From Streptomyces cylindrosporus (GTDB taxonomy: Bacteria; Actinomycetota; Actinomycetes; Streptomycetales; Streptomycetaceae), in assembly GCF_022698165.1 (NCBI RefSeq), contig NZ_JALDAY010000013.1:248001-312000 (forward strand): 64,000 nt of DNA, given 5' to 3'. Both the position numbers and the translations under genes were made by a program. The notes under the pieces are model-generated. The model did no database searches. It worked only from the letters and a program-made list of their open reading frames with translations, and was not told the origin of the DNA. How positions within the stretch are numbered: the first letter of the stretch is position 1; each line of letters begins with the position of its first letter. Positions 17,314 through 25,885 of the stretch are shown here, piece after piece.

Positions 17314-19058
17314 ACGGGGGTTCCTTCCGGGGTGTGGCCGGCGGTGCGGGTAGTACGGGTGGCGCGGGGCGCTGCGGAGGTGTCGGCTGCCAGGTGGGCC
17401 GTGCCGCCGTCGGCGCGCGGATCGGAGGCGGCGTCCAGGCGGCCGGCCCGGGTGAGCCGGACCACCTGGACGTGTCCGGCCAGATCGCTCGGACCGGGTG
17501 TGACGACCACGGGAAGCCCCGGTGACACGGCGGGCGTCACCTCCGGGACCGAACCCGGCTCGGCGAGCAGGGTCTGTTCCTCGAATCCGATGTCCCGGGC
17601 GCCGATCACCCAGCGCGGGGCCGCCAGTACGGCGTTCGGGTCGGCGGCCGGGTCGGCCAGCGCGGGCAGGGTCTGGGCGAGGATCTGCGGCTGGGCCCGC
17701 CCGCCCTGGCAGCCGGCCGCGAGCAGCAGCGCGGGGGAGCGGCCGATCACCGGACACAGCGTGTGCGGCGGGCGGGCACCCGCGCGCAGCATGCCGGGAT
17801 GTCCGGGCAGCAGACTGAACGCCGAACCCCGGTTGTGCAGCACGATCCCGGTGCCCGGATCGCACAGTCCGGAGCCGAAGGTCTGGTAGACGCTCTGGAT
17901 CAGCGAGACCGCGAGCCCGGAGGAGTCCACGGCCGTCACCGCGACCGTGTCACCGACCGGCCGGAACGGCGGCCGGGGCGGGGACGCGTCGGCCAGCGGC
18001 GCCGGGTCGAGCAGCCCGTCCAGGTCGAGCCGCTGCCCGCGCGGGTCACCGAGCAGCCGGTCCCGGGCGGCGGAGGCGTCCTGGCAGCGGGCGGCCAGCA
18101 GCCGGGTGCGTTCCGGCGAGGGCCGCTCCGCGACACCGGCCGCCGCGGACAGTAGCGCGGGCAGGAGGGCCCCCTGGCTGGGCGGCGGAGCGGCCCACCA
18201 GCGAAAGCCCGCCGGGACGGCGTCGACCGCATCGGCGGCACCCATGGGTGCGTTGCCCGTCGCACCGGTGCCCGCGGGCCCGGCTCCTGCCGGTTCGCCG
18301 CTCGCGGTCTTGACTCCCACCACGCCGGCGGCCATCGCCTCGGCTTCCGCGAGTTCCACCTCCACCGGATCGACGCACTCGGGCCGGTGCGCGGCCAGAT
18401 CGGCCGCGGTGAGCGGGGTGCCGAGGTCGCGTAGGCCGATGGCGAGGGTCCCGGCGACGGCGCCCCGGTAGAACGACCAGGGATCGGCGGCGAGTTCGTC
18501 GAGGACCTGTGCCAACCGGGGCTGGGGCAGCGGGTCGCCCTCCGTCACCGGGCGGCCGTCCGGACCGGTCAGCAGCGTGGACAGGCCCGGGTCGGCCTTG
18601 ATCCGCGCTTCGTTGTCGCGCACCGCGCGTGCCAGCCCGGCCGAGACCGTCGCCCCCTGCTCGGCGAGCGCGGCGGCGTGCCGCAGCGCGGCCGCGAGCG
18701 CCCCCGGCGTGCCGTACGCCTCGGCGAGCGCCGCCCAGCCCGCCACCACGCCCGGCACGGTGACGGTCTGCGGTCCCTGGGCCGGCATCCGGGAGTCCGC
18801 CGCGCGCAGCGCCTCGACGTCGGTGCCTGCCGCGGCCGCCCCGACGGACAGCACCGCGCGCACCCTGCCGTCCGGCGCGTGGACCAGGGCGATCAGATCG
18901 CCGCCGAGGGAACACTGGTGCGGGTACACGACGGTCAGCGCGGCCGCGGCGGCCAGCGCCGCGTCCATCGCGTTGCCGCCGCGCCCGGCCGCCCGCCGGG
19001 CCGCGGTGAGCGCCGCGGGGTGCGGGGCGGCCAGGGCCAGTGCGCCGGCCGGGGTCAC
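17310..19058 (-). CDS. Gamma-glutamyltransferase-family protein
   Basis: A 582-residue Ntn-hydrolase of the GGT family. The small-subunit nucleophile is Thr371 in GDTVAVTAVDSSG, aligned with DTTHxSVVD of classical GGT; the following His and Ser are replaced (V-A-V), so kinetics or specificity may differ. GNAMDAALAAAAAL and the GSGL loop are retained. The start is GTG at 19058, overlapping the cyclase stop. There is no signal peptide, whereas most bacterial GGTs are exported. With the GS-like ligase in P1 it suggests gamma-glutamyl amides as intermediates, made by one and cleaved by the other. Confidence 0.88.
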   Translation of the reverse strand: MTPAGALALAAPHPAALTAARRAAGRGGNAMDAALAAAAALTVVYPHQCSLGGDLIALVHAPDGRVRAVLSVGAAAAGTDVEALRAADSRMPAQGPQTVTVPGVVAGWAALAEAYGTPGALAAALRHAAALAEQGATVSAGLARAVRDNEARIKADPGLSTLLTGPDGRPVTEGDPLPQPRLAQVLDELAADPWSFYRGAVAGTLAIGLRDLGTPLTAADLAAHRPECVDPVEVELAEAEAMAAGVVGVKTASGEPAGAGPAGTGATGNAPMGAADAVDAVPAGFRWWAAPPPSQGALLPALLSAAAGVAERPSPERTRLLAARCQDASAARDRLLGDPRGQRLDLDGLLDPAPLADASPPRPPFRPVGDTVAVTAVDSSGLAVSLIQSVYQTFGSGLCDPGTGIVLHNRGSAFSLLPGHPGMLRAGARPPHTLCPVIGRSPALLLAAGCQGGRAQPQILAQTLPALADPAADPNAVLAAPRWVIGARDIGFEEQTLLAEPGSVPEVTPAVSPGLPVVVTPGPSDLAGHVQVVRLTRAGRLDAASDPRADGGTAHLAADTSAAPRATRTTRTAGHTPEGTPV

Positions 19059-19708
19059 GCGGCGTCCCGGGGGAGCAGCAGGGTGCGCGAGGGGGCGGCC
19101 TCGGCGCCCTGGAGGGGTACGGGCAGCGACAGCATGTCGTAGACGCCGGCCGGGGCGTGCAGCAGGTCGACCACTTCCAGGATCAACACGTCCGCGCCAC
19201 ACAGCAGTTGGTGGGTCTCCCAGTGTGTGGTGTAGGCGACCGCCTCGATGCTGAGGTAGTCGATGCCCGCCGTGCGCACCCCCGCCTCGATCAGCCGTTC
19301 GGCGCCGTCCGGGGCCAGTCCGACCCACTGCCGGGCCTTCCACGGGCTGCGCAGCACCCCCGCCGAGTTGCTGGTGCGCAGCAGCACCCGCTCCTCCGAG
19401 CCGAGGCCCGCCGCGTCGAGGTCGGCCGCGGTGATCTGCTCCTCGACATGGGTCAGGTCCAGCACCCGGGCCGTACCGTTGAGGGCCGACAGGTCCAGCC
19501 GGTCCACGGTCTTCCCGCCGTCGACGAAGTGGGCCGGGGCGTCGATGTGCGTTCCGGTGTGGGCCCCGATGCGCCAGCGGCTGACGTTGGACGGGTCGCC
19601 CGCCGTTCGGGACTCGACGACCTCCACCTCGGGCCGCCGGCCCCAGTGCAGCATGCCGGGATGGATCGGCACCGAGACATCGATGGCCTTGGTCACATCG
19701 AGATGCAT
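19055..19708 (-). CDS. Cyclase-family metal hydrolase (kynurenine-formamidase-like)
   Basis: A 217-residue PF04199-type protein with the signature HTGTHIDAPAHF (His50, His54, Asp56, His60), which binds the metal pair in bacterial arylformamidases, isatin hydrolases and related ring-opening amidases. The ATG at 19708 is preceded by AGGAGGGTG, a strong ribosome site. It is first in P2 and only about 12 bp from the proximal GntR box. It probably hydrolyses an amide, formamide or cyclic imide produced in this pathway; the actual substrate cannot be read from the sequence. Confidence 0.88.
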   Translation of the reverse strand: MHLDVTKAIDVSVPIHPGMLHWGRRPEVEVVESRTAGDPSNVSRWRIGAHTGTHIDAPAHFVDGGKTVDRLDLSALNGTARVLDLTHVEEQITAADLDAAGLGSEERVLLRTSNSAGVLRSPWKARQWVGLAPDGAERLIEAGVRTAGIDYLSIEAVAYTTHWETHQLLCGADVLILEVVDLLHAPAGVYDMLSLPVPLQGAEAAPSRTLLLPRDAA

Positions 19709-19719
19709 GACACCCTCCT

Positions 19720-19752
19720 ATTGGATGCGGATAGGCTGTAAATGGATCCAAT
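19720..19752. promoter_or_regulatory. P2 tandem GntR operator boxes in the cyclase/gntR gap
   Basis: AATGGATCCAAT at 19741-19752 and ATTGGATGCGGA at 19720-19731 repeat the P1 arrangement with centres 21 bp apart. They lie between the divergent cyclase (start 19708) and GntR (start 19843), so both transcription units could be controlled. Confidence 0.72.
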
Positions 19753-19842
19753 GCCGCTGAACAGTGGACGGCGGCGGCGTGACACACTGCTCCACCACCG
19801 CGCGGCTCCCGTCAGCCCCCGAGAAGGGTGAGACCCACTCCG

Positions 19843-20541
19843 ATGACGCCCCAGACCGACGAAGGCGCCCTCGTCGACGACATCGCTGCCCGTATCCGCG
19901 CACGGATCATGGACGGGGAGCTCCCGATCGGGAAACCGCTGCGCCAGGCGGCCCTGGCCGCCGAGTTCGGGGTCAGCCGCACTCCGGTGCGGGAGGCGCT
20001 GCGTCAGCTGCAGAACGGCGGGCTGATCGAGATGCAGCCGCACCGCGGCGCGGTGGTGCGGGTGCCGGCGCCCTGGGAGGTGCGTCAGGCCTACGAGGTG
20101 CGTGCCGAGTTGGAGGCTCTGGCCGCCCGGCGCGCGGCCGCCCGGATCACCGGCGGCCAGCTCGCCGAGCTGCGCCGCCACAACGACGTGCTGCGTGCGG
20201 CGGCGGAGGGCAGCGGTACGTCCGGCGCGGGCGCCCCGGACACCACCCGGGCCAACGACTGCTTCCACACCGTGGTCTGCCAGGCGGCGGACAACCCCTG
20301 GCTGAGCCGCATGATCGACCGGATCAACGAGAGCTTCCCGCGCAACGTGTCGTCGCTGGCCCTGGCCGGTGACGAACGCCACCGTCAGCTGAACGTCCGT
20401 CAGCACGACGCCGTCGTGGCCGCGTTGACCGACCGGGACGAGGACCGGGCGCAGGAGACGATGCGCGAGCACGTCATCAGCGCCGGTGAACACCTGACCG
20501 CCTGGTACGAGCGCCGTTCCCAGACCGTCTTCCACGGCTGA
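19843..20541 (+). CDS. GntR family regulator, FadR/FCD subfamily
   Basis: A 232-residue regulator with an N-terminal winged helix (LRQAALAAEFGVSRTPVREAL, then MQPHRGAVVRVP) and an all-helical FCD ligand domain from about residue 80 (YEVRAELEALAARRAA). The family binds short palindromes with a TTGNNTNNCAA-like layout, consistent with the ATTGGATCCAAT boxes. The start is ATG at 19843; a GTG 15 bases upstream is also possible. It is the only regulator inside the catabolic region and is divergent from P2, so I infer that it controls P1, P2 and P3, probably as a repressor relieved by a pathway carboxylate. Confidence 0.9.
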   Translation: MTPQTDEGALVDDIAARIRARIMDGELPIGKPLRQAALAAEFGVSRTPVREALRQLQNGGLIEMQPHRGAVVRVPAPWEVRQAYEVRAELEALAARRAAARITGGQLAELRRHNDVLRAAAEGSGTSGAGAPDTTRANDCFHTVVCQAADNPWLSRMIDRINESFPRNVSSLALAGDERHRQLNVRQHDAVVAALTDRDEDRAQETMREHVISAGEHLTAWYERRSQTVFHG

Positions 20542-20546
20542 CCCGC

Positions 20547-20570
20547 CCCCGGCTCCGTCCTCGGCCGGGG
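20547..20570. terminator. Hairpin between convergent gntR and fusion gene
   Basis: CCCCGGC and GCCGGGG form a 7-bp GC stem with a 10-base loop just after the gntR stop and before the stop of the minus-strand gene. No T-run follows, as is common in Streptomyces. Confidence 0.5.
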
Positions 20571-20588
20571 CCGTCCCGGCGGCGGCCC

Positions 20589-23027
20589 TCACCGGGCACC
20601 CCCGGCGACCAGCCGTGCGGGGGAGAGGAAGTCCAGGTCCGGGCGCGGGAGTTCGCACACCAGGTCGGCGAGGGCGGCTCCGATCGCCGGCCCGAACTTG
20701 AAGCCGTGCCCCGAACAGGCCGAGGCCAGCAGGGCCTGCGGCACCCCGGGCACCTCACCGACCAGGAACCGTCGGTCCGGCGTCATGGTGTACAGACACG
20801 TCAGGCTCTCCGTGACCCGGCCCGCGCCGGGCAGCACTCGGGCCACCGCCCTTGTCAGCAGGGCGAGTTCGTCGGCGCTTGCGGCGGGTCTTTCCGCATT
20901 CGGATTCCACGCGGGACCGGCGTCCAGACCGGCCTTCAGCCCCCGGCCGTCGGCGGCCGGAAAGCCGTAGAGCAGTCCCTCCGGCAGGTCGACCGAGAAG
21001 CTGCCCAGGCCGCCGGGCCCGAGCGGCCCCGCCGGATCCGCGGCGAAGTACGCGTTCACGATCCGGGTGACCGTCAGGTGCGAGGCCAGCGACGGCACCA
21101 GGTACGGCGTCCACGGCCCGGCGCACAGCACCAGCCGACGGGCCCGCACCTCCCCGTCCGCCGTCCGGACGACGACCCCGTCGCCGTCCGGACGCCAGCC
21201 TGTGACCCGCGTGCGGTCGGCGACCGTGGCCCCGGCCCGCTCCGCGAGGGCGAGCTGGGCGCGCAGGGTCGCGGGGGCGTCGATGATCCCGGCGGCCGGG
21301 TCGTGGACCGCCGTGAACCCCTCGGGCAGCCGCAGCCCCGGGAAGATCCGGGCCGCGGCCGTCCGGTCCACCGTCCGGCAGCCCGGACCGCGCAGCGGAT
21401 CGGGCCGCTGTCCGGGGGCCGCGTAGAGCCCGCCGGTGATGTCCAACAGCCGGGTTGCGGCGGCCTGTTCCAGCTCGTCCCAGGCGCGGTAGGCGGTGTC
21501 CACCAGTCCGTCCCAGTCGGGGTGCGGATAGGCCCGGCGGATCATCCGGGTGGCGCCGTGCGAGGAGCCCCGGTCGTGCCCCGCCGCGAACTGCTCCAAC
21601 CCGAGCACGTCCAGTCCTCGCTCGGCGAGCTGCCGTAGCGCAGCGCCGCCGTGTACGCCGAGCCCGACCACCACGGCGTCCCGTCGGCCGGCCCCGGACG
21701 CCCGGACGGGCGTGGTGCGCGGGCGGGGGGTGCGGGTCCGGGAAGTGTCCGCCGCAGCACCCGTGGCATCGGTGCCCGCCGCCGAGCCCGTACGGTCCCT
21801 CCCACCGGCGTCCGCCGCGATCTCCGAGACCGCCTCCACCAGGGCGTCCAGGTCGCCTTCGTCGGTGTACACGTGCACCGACGCCCGCACCACCTTGGCC
21901 AGTCCGCGCGGGTCCATGTCCCAGCGGCCGTGGTCGGCCGGTACGGCGATCAGGTACACCCGTCGCAGCGCCAGGCGCCGTTGGACCTCGCTCGCGTCGA
22001 GCCCCTCCACCACGAAGGTGACGATCGCCCCGCCCGCCGCCGGCGGGTCGGTGAGCCGTACCCCGGGGACCGCGCCGAGCCGCTCGCGCAGCCGCGCGGC
22101 GAGGGCGGAGAGACGGGCGAAGACGGTCGCGGGGCCGAGTGTGTGCAGGTCGGCCAGCGCCGTGCCCAGGCCGAGCCGCAGCGCGTGGGCCGCCTCCCAG
22201 AGCTCGAACCGCCGTGCGTCGGGGGCGAGTTCCCAGCTGCGCTCGGCCGTCCAGCGGGCCCCGCGGACATCCGGCGCTTGGGGTGCGAGCCGTTCCAGAA
22301 GGGGACGGCGCACCGCCAGCAGCCCCGTGCCGCGCGGACCGCGCAGGAACTTGCGGCCGGTGCCGATGAGCAGATCGCAGCCGAGGGCCGGCATGTCGAC
22401 GGGCAGCTGGCCGAGCGACTGGGTGGCGTCCAGCAGGAACGGCACCCCGTGCTCGGCGCTCAGCGCACCGATGCGGGCGGCCGGTTCGACCAGGCCCGAC
22501 GAGGTCGGCACGTGCGCCGCCGTCACCAGCGCGGCGGGACCCGTACGCAGCGCCCGCTCCAGGGCCTCCAGATCGGTCGCGCCGTCGGGCCCGTTGGGCA
22601 GCACCTCCACCCGGACTGCCGTGTCGCGCTCGACGGCCAGCAGATGCAGGGCGCTGCTCACGTAGCTGGAGCGGGCCGCGAGCACCCGGTCCCCGGGGCG
22701 CAGCCGCAGCGCCGACACGATGCGCTGCCAGCCGGCGGTGGCGCTCTCCACCAGGGCGATCTCGTCGGCGTCGACACCGAGCAGGCGGCCGGTAGCGGTG
22801 TAGACGGCCGCCAGGCCGTCGGCGGCGAGCCGGGCCGCCTCGTAGCCACCGTGCAGACTCTCGGCACGCAACTGGGCGATCACCGCCTCGACCGTGTTCG
22901 CGGCGAGGAGCGCGGCACCGGCCGCGTTGAAGTGGTGTCCGGTCGCACAGCCCGGGGTGCGGGCCCGCTCGGCGGCCACGTCGAATCCGGCGGGAGCCGG
23001 TGGAACCGCCGTCACGGGGGCGCTCAC
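20589..23027 (-). CDS. Fused class V aminotransferase and sarcosine-oxidase-type flavoprotein
   Basis: One uninterrupted 812-codon frame. Residues 1-405 are a class V PLP enzyme: FNAAGAALL, DATQS with Asp200, and the Schiff-base Lys226 in GTGRKFLRGP. Residues about 406-448 are a Thr/Ala/Arg-rich linker. Residues 449-812 are a monomeric-sarcosine-oxidase/MTOX-like domain: GLGVHGG FAD motif at 455-461, LEQFAAGHDRGSSHG, Cys744 in TCLYTMTPD (the covalent-flavin cysteine of this family) and SGHGFKFGPAIG. The GTG at 23027 overlaps the dehydrogenase stop. It ends the P3 operon. One polypeptide could oxidise a secondary amine or imino acid and process the product on PLP. Confidence 0.9.
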   Translation of the reverse strand: MSAPVTAVPPAPAGFDVAAERARTPGCATGHHFNAAGAALLAANTVEAVIAQLRAESLHGGYEAARLAADGLAAVYTATGRLLGVDADEIALVESATAGWQRIVSALRLRPGDRVLAARSSYVSSALHLLAVERDTAVRVEVLPNGPDGATDLEALERALRTGPAALVTAAHVPTSSGLVEPAARIGALSAEHGVPFLLDATQSLGQLPVDMPALGCDLLIGTGRKFLRGPRGTGLLAVRRPLLERLAPQAPDVRGARWTAERSWELAPDARRFELWEAAHALRLGLGTALADLHTLGPATVFARLSALAARLRERLGAVPGVRLTDPPAAGGAIVTFVVEGLDASEVQRRLALRRVYLIAVPADHGRWDMDPRGLAKVVRASVHVYTDEGDLDALVEAVSEIAADAGGRDRTGSAAGTDATGAAADTSRTRTPRPRTTPVRASGAGRRDAVVVGLGVHGGAALRQLAERGLDVLGLEQFAAGHDRGSSHGATRMIRRAYPHPDWDGLVDTAYRAWDELEQAAATRLLDITGGLYAAPGQRPDPLRGPGCRTVDRTAAARIFPGLRLPEGFTAVHDPAAGIIDAPATLRAQLALAERAGATVADRTRVTGWRPDGDGVVVRTADGEVRARRLVLCAGPWTPYLVPSLASHLTVTRIVNAYFAADPAGPLGPGGLGSFSVDLPEGLLYGFPAADGRGLKAGLDAGPAWNPNAERPAASADELALLTRAVARVLPGAGRVTESLTCLYTMTPDRRFLVGEVPGVPQALLASACSGHGFKFGPAIGAALADLVCELPRPDLDFLSPARLVAGGAR

Positions 23028-24481
23028 AGCGCCATCGTGATGCTCTTGGGCTCGGTGAACCCGTCGACCGCCGCGTCGCCGAGATCCCTGCCCAGACCGG
23101 ACTGCTTGCTGCCGCCGAACGCCACGGCGGGATCGAACTCGTTGTAGGTGTTCACCCACACGGTGCCCGCCTGGAGCGCCGCCGCGGCGCGGTGCGCGCG
23201 GCCGAGGTCGGTGGTCCACACGCCGGCCGCGAGACCGTAGTCGCTGTCGTTGGCGAGCGCGATCGCCTCCTCCTCGGTGTCGAAGGGGAACACCGCGGCG
23301 ACCGGTCCGAAGATCTCCTCCCGGGCGATCCGCATGTCCGGCGTGACGTCGGTGAACACCGTGGGTCGTACGAACCAGCCGGGTCCCGGCAGGGGTTCGC
23401 CGCCGGTGGCCGCCTTCGCGCCCTCGGCGAGTCCGACGTCCAGATAGCCCGTGACCCGGTCGAACTGCTCCTGGGAGACGAGCGGTCCGATGTTGATCCC
23501 GCCGGAGAGCCCGGGACCGATCCGCAGCGCCTCGACGGCCGGCAGCATCCGGTCCAGGAACTCCGCCAGCACCGTGCGCTGCACCAGCAGTCGGCTGCCC
23601 GCCGTGCACATCTGTCCCGAGTGCCCGAACACGGCCCGTACGGCGGCCGGTACGGCGGCGTCCAGGTCGGCGTCGGCGAACACCATGTTCGCGGACTTGC
23701 CGCCCAGTTCGAGCGTGAGCCGCTTCACGGACGGCGCCGCCGCGGCCATGATCAGCCGCCCGACATCGGTGGACCCGGTGAACGACACCTTGGCCACGTC
23801 GGGATGCGCGACCAGCTCCGCCCCGGTGCGCCCGTCGCCCGTCACCACGTTGACGACACCCTCCGGCACCCCGGCCTCCAGGCACAGCGCGGCCAGCCGC
23901 AACGCGGTCAGCGGGGTCTGCTCGGCGGGCTTGACGACCACCGTGCAGCCGGCGGCCAGGGCCGGGGCGAGCTTCCAGGCGGCGATCATGAAGGGGAAGT
24001 TCCAGGGGAGTACGGCGGCCACCACGCCCACCGGCTCCCGCACGCTGTACACATGCCGACCGGGCCCGGCGGGATGCACCGTGCCGGTCAGCCGGGCCGG
24101 GGCGCCCGCGAAGTGGCGGATCGCCTGGAGACCCAGCTCGACGTCACCGCGGGCCCGCTCGATGGCCTTGCCGTTGTCCAGGGTGTCGAGGACCGCCAGC
24201 GCCTCGGCGTCCCGCTCCACCAGGTCCGCCAGCCGCAGCAGGACGTCCCGCCGGTCCCGGGGCGGCAGCGCGCGCCAGCGGCCGTCGCGGTGCGCCGCCG
24301 AGGCCGCGGCCACCGCCGCGGCCACGTCGATGGCGTCCGCCTGGGCGATCGTGGTCAACGGCTCGCGGGTGGCCGGGTCGAGGACCGGGATGCGCCGGTC
24401 CGAGGCGCCCGTGGTCCAGGTGCCGCCGATGAGCATGGGCTCGCACTCGGGCAGCCTGGGCAGGGTGATGCTGGGGTCCAA
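23024..24481 (-). CDS. Aldehyde dehydrogenase
   Basis: A 485-residue NAD(P)-dependent ALDH with all hallmarks: PWNFP with Asn161, VVKPAEQTP, FTGSTDVG, Glu258 in LELGGKSA and catalytic Cys292 in SGQMCTAGSR. I chose the TTG at 24481 because AAGGAG lies 8 bases upstream and the length matches the family; an ATG 45 bases downstream is the alternative. It probably oxidises the aldehyde formed by the copper amine oxidase. It follows the creatininase gene by 64 bp and overlaps the fusion gene start. Confidence 0.92.
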   Translation of the reverse strand: MDPSITLPRLPECEPMLIGGTWTTGASDRRIPVLDPATREPLTTIAQADAIDVAAAVAAASAAHRDGRWRALPPRDRRDVLLRLADLVERDAEALAVLDTLDNGKAIERARGDVELGLQAIRHFAGAPARLTGTVHPAGPGRHVYSVREPVGVVAAVLPWNFPFMIAAWKLAPALAAGCTVVVKPAEQTPLTALRLAALCLEAGVPEGVVNVVTGDGRTGAELVAHPDVAKVSFTGSTDVGRLIMAAAAPSVKRLTLELGGKSANMVFADADLDAAVPAAVRAVFGHSGQMCTAGSRLLVQRTVLAEFLDRMLPAVEALRIGPGLSGGINIGPLVSQEQFDRVTGYLDVGLAEGAKAATGGEPLPGPGWFVRPTVFTDVTPDMRIAREEIFGPVAAVFPFDTEEEAIALANDSDYGLAAGVWTTDLGRAHRAAAALQAGTVWVNTYNEFDPAVAFGGSKQSGLGRDLGDAAVDGFTEPKSITMAL

Positions 24482-24545
24482 GGGGGGTTCTCCTTGTCGT
24501 TCGTGCAACGGGCGGCCCGGTTCCGCGGGCGCGATACCTCGGGGC

Positions 24546-25394
24546 TCAGGCCGGATCGCCGGGCCGGTGGGCCGCGCTGGGCCAGGGCTCGCGCACGGCC
24601 GCCGAGACCGCGCGGGCGGTGGTGAGCACACAGCGGTCGAACTCCGCCCGTCCGTGCGCCGCGTTCGCCTCGGTGACGTCCCTGCCCCACACACCGGTCT
24701 CGCTGACCTGGTCCATGCGGTAGTCCCAGAAGGAGTCGACGTCGACGTGCGAGGTGGCCCGCTCCATCCGCACCAGGTCGGGCGCCAGGTGCAGCATCAC
24801 CGAGGTCTCGAAGTAGTTGGCGTGCATCAGCGCACGCCCGTACGTGACATGGCCGTCGACCTCGGGCCCCGGGTACATCGTCACGTACCCCAACGCCCGC
24901 ACCCGGGCGTCCCGATGGCGCACCCTCAGTTTCTCGGCGGACACGTCGAGCGCGCCGTTGTTCCAGATGTGGCCGTTGAGCAGGACGAACTGCCGTACAC
25001 CGCTGGCGTACAGGGAGTCGATGACGTCCTCGACGACGGCGATCAGCGTCTCGGGGCGCAGCGCCACCGTCCCGGCGAAGCCCCCGTGCGAGGCGGACAC
25101 GCCGAAGGCCAGCGGCGGCAGCACCGGCACCCCGGTCAGCGCGGACACCCCCAGGGCGACCGCCTCGCAGATCCGGGTGTCCACGGCCAGCGGCAGATGG
25201 GGGCCATGCTGTTCGGTGGCGCCCACCGGGATGATCACGGCGTCACCGCCGGCGACCGTGGTCCCTGCCTCCGGCCAGGTCAGCTCCTCCCACGGCAACG
25301 GCGTTCCGCTGCCACCGAGTTGCCCGGCGAGTGCGGGCACGTCGAGCCCGGTGGGGATGCTCAGGCCGCCTGGCCCTGTGATGACGGACGGCAT
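24546..25394 (-). CDS. Creatininase-family amidohydrolase
   Basis: A 282-residue protein with the creatininase metal site: Glu61, His63 and Asp72 in EQHGPHLPLAVDT, and His in LNGHIWNNG. The ETSVML segment aligns with the family's ETS motif, but the preceding glutamate of the usual AGE is replaced (HANYFETS). The family opens creatinine, formamido-pyrimidine or similar cyclic amides. The ATG at 25394 has AGGAGAG just upstream. Its place among amine-handling genes suggests hydrolysis of a cyclic or formyl amide. Confidence 0.88.
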   Translation of the reverse strand: MPSVITGPGGLSIPTGLDVPALAGQLGGSGTPLPWEELTWPEAGTTVAGGDAVIIPVGATEQHGPHLPLAVDTRICEAVALGVSALTGVPVLPPLAFGVSASHGGFAGTVALRPETLIAVVEDVIDSLYASGVRQFVLLNGHIWNNGALDVSAEKLRVRHRDARVRALGYVTMYPGPEVDGHVTYGRALMHANYFETSVMLHLAPDLVRMERATSHVDVDSFWDYRMDQVSETGVWGRDVTEANAAHGRAEFDRCVLTTARAVSAAVREPWPSAAHRPGDPA

Positions 25395-25435
25395 GTCTCT
25401 CCTGTCCTCGGGGGTACGGGGGTCTCGTTCGCCGG

Positions 25436-25885
25436 TCACCAGCGGCGCCGGCTCTTCTCCGGCAGCAGGTCCAGGGCGCGTGCCGGGACCGGACGGCCGC
25501 CGTCGACCGTGGTGAGCCACACGACGGCGTCCGGGCAGTAGTCGCTGATGAGTTCACGGCACACCCCGCACGGCGCGATGATCCGGAACTGCCCGGCGGG
25601 CTTGATCTGCACCGACACCACGGAGGTCACCACCAGCGGCGCTCCGGGCGTGAGCGCACCGCGCGCGGTGCCCAGGGCGACGCCCTCCGCGCAGACCGAA
25701 CTGCGCCGGCAGGAGCCCTCGACATGGACGCCGGTGTGGATCCGGCCGTCCACGGTGCGCAGCGCGGTGGCCACCTCGTGCCGGTCGCACTGCCACACCC
25801 GCTCCAGCAACGCCTGGGCCACGAAGAGGAGTTCGGCGTCCTGCTCGGTCATCTCCGGCGGGACGGCCACAGGCGCGGCGGTCAT
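25436..25885 (-). CDS. Cytidine-deaminase-like zinc protein
   Basis: A 149-residue CDA-fold protein. The zinc site is complete: Cys65 with Glu67 in VCAEGVALG, and Cys106/Cys109 in PCGVCRE. The length and SDYCPDAVVWL ending resemble small cytidine or blasticidin-S-type deaminases, but the substrate pocket cannot be assigned. The ATG at 25885 overlaps the amidohydrolase stop (ATGA). In this operon it may deaminate an amino-heterocycle rather than serve nucleoside salvage. Confidence 0.85.
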   Translation of the reverse strand: MTAAPVAVPPEMTEQDAELLFVAQALLERVWQCDRHEVATALRTVDGRIHTGVHVEGSCRRSSVCAEGVALGTARGALTPGAPLVVTSVVSVQIKPAGQFRIIAPCGVCRELISDYCPDAVVWLTTVDGGRPVPARALDLLPEKSRRRW

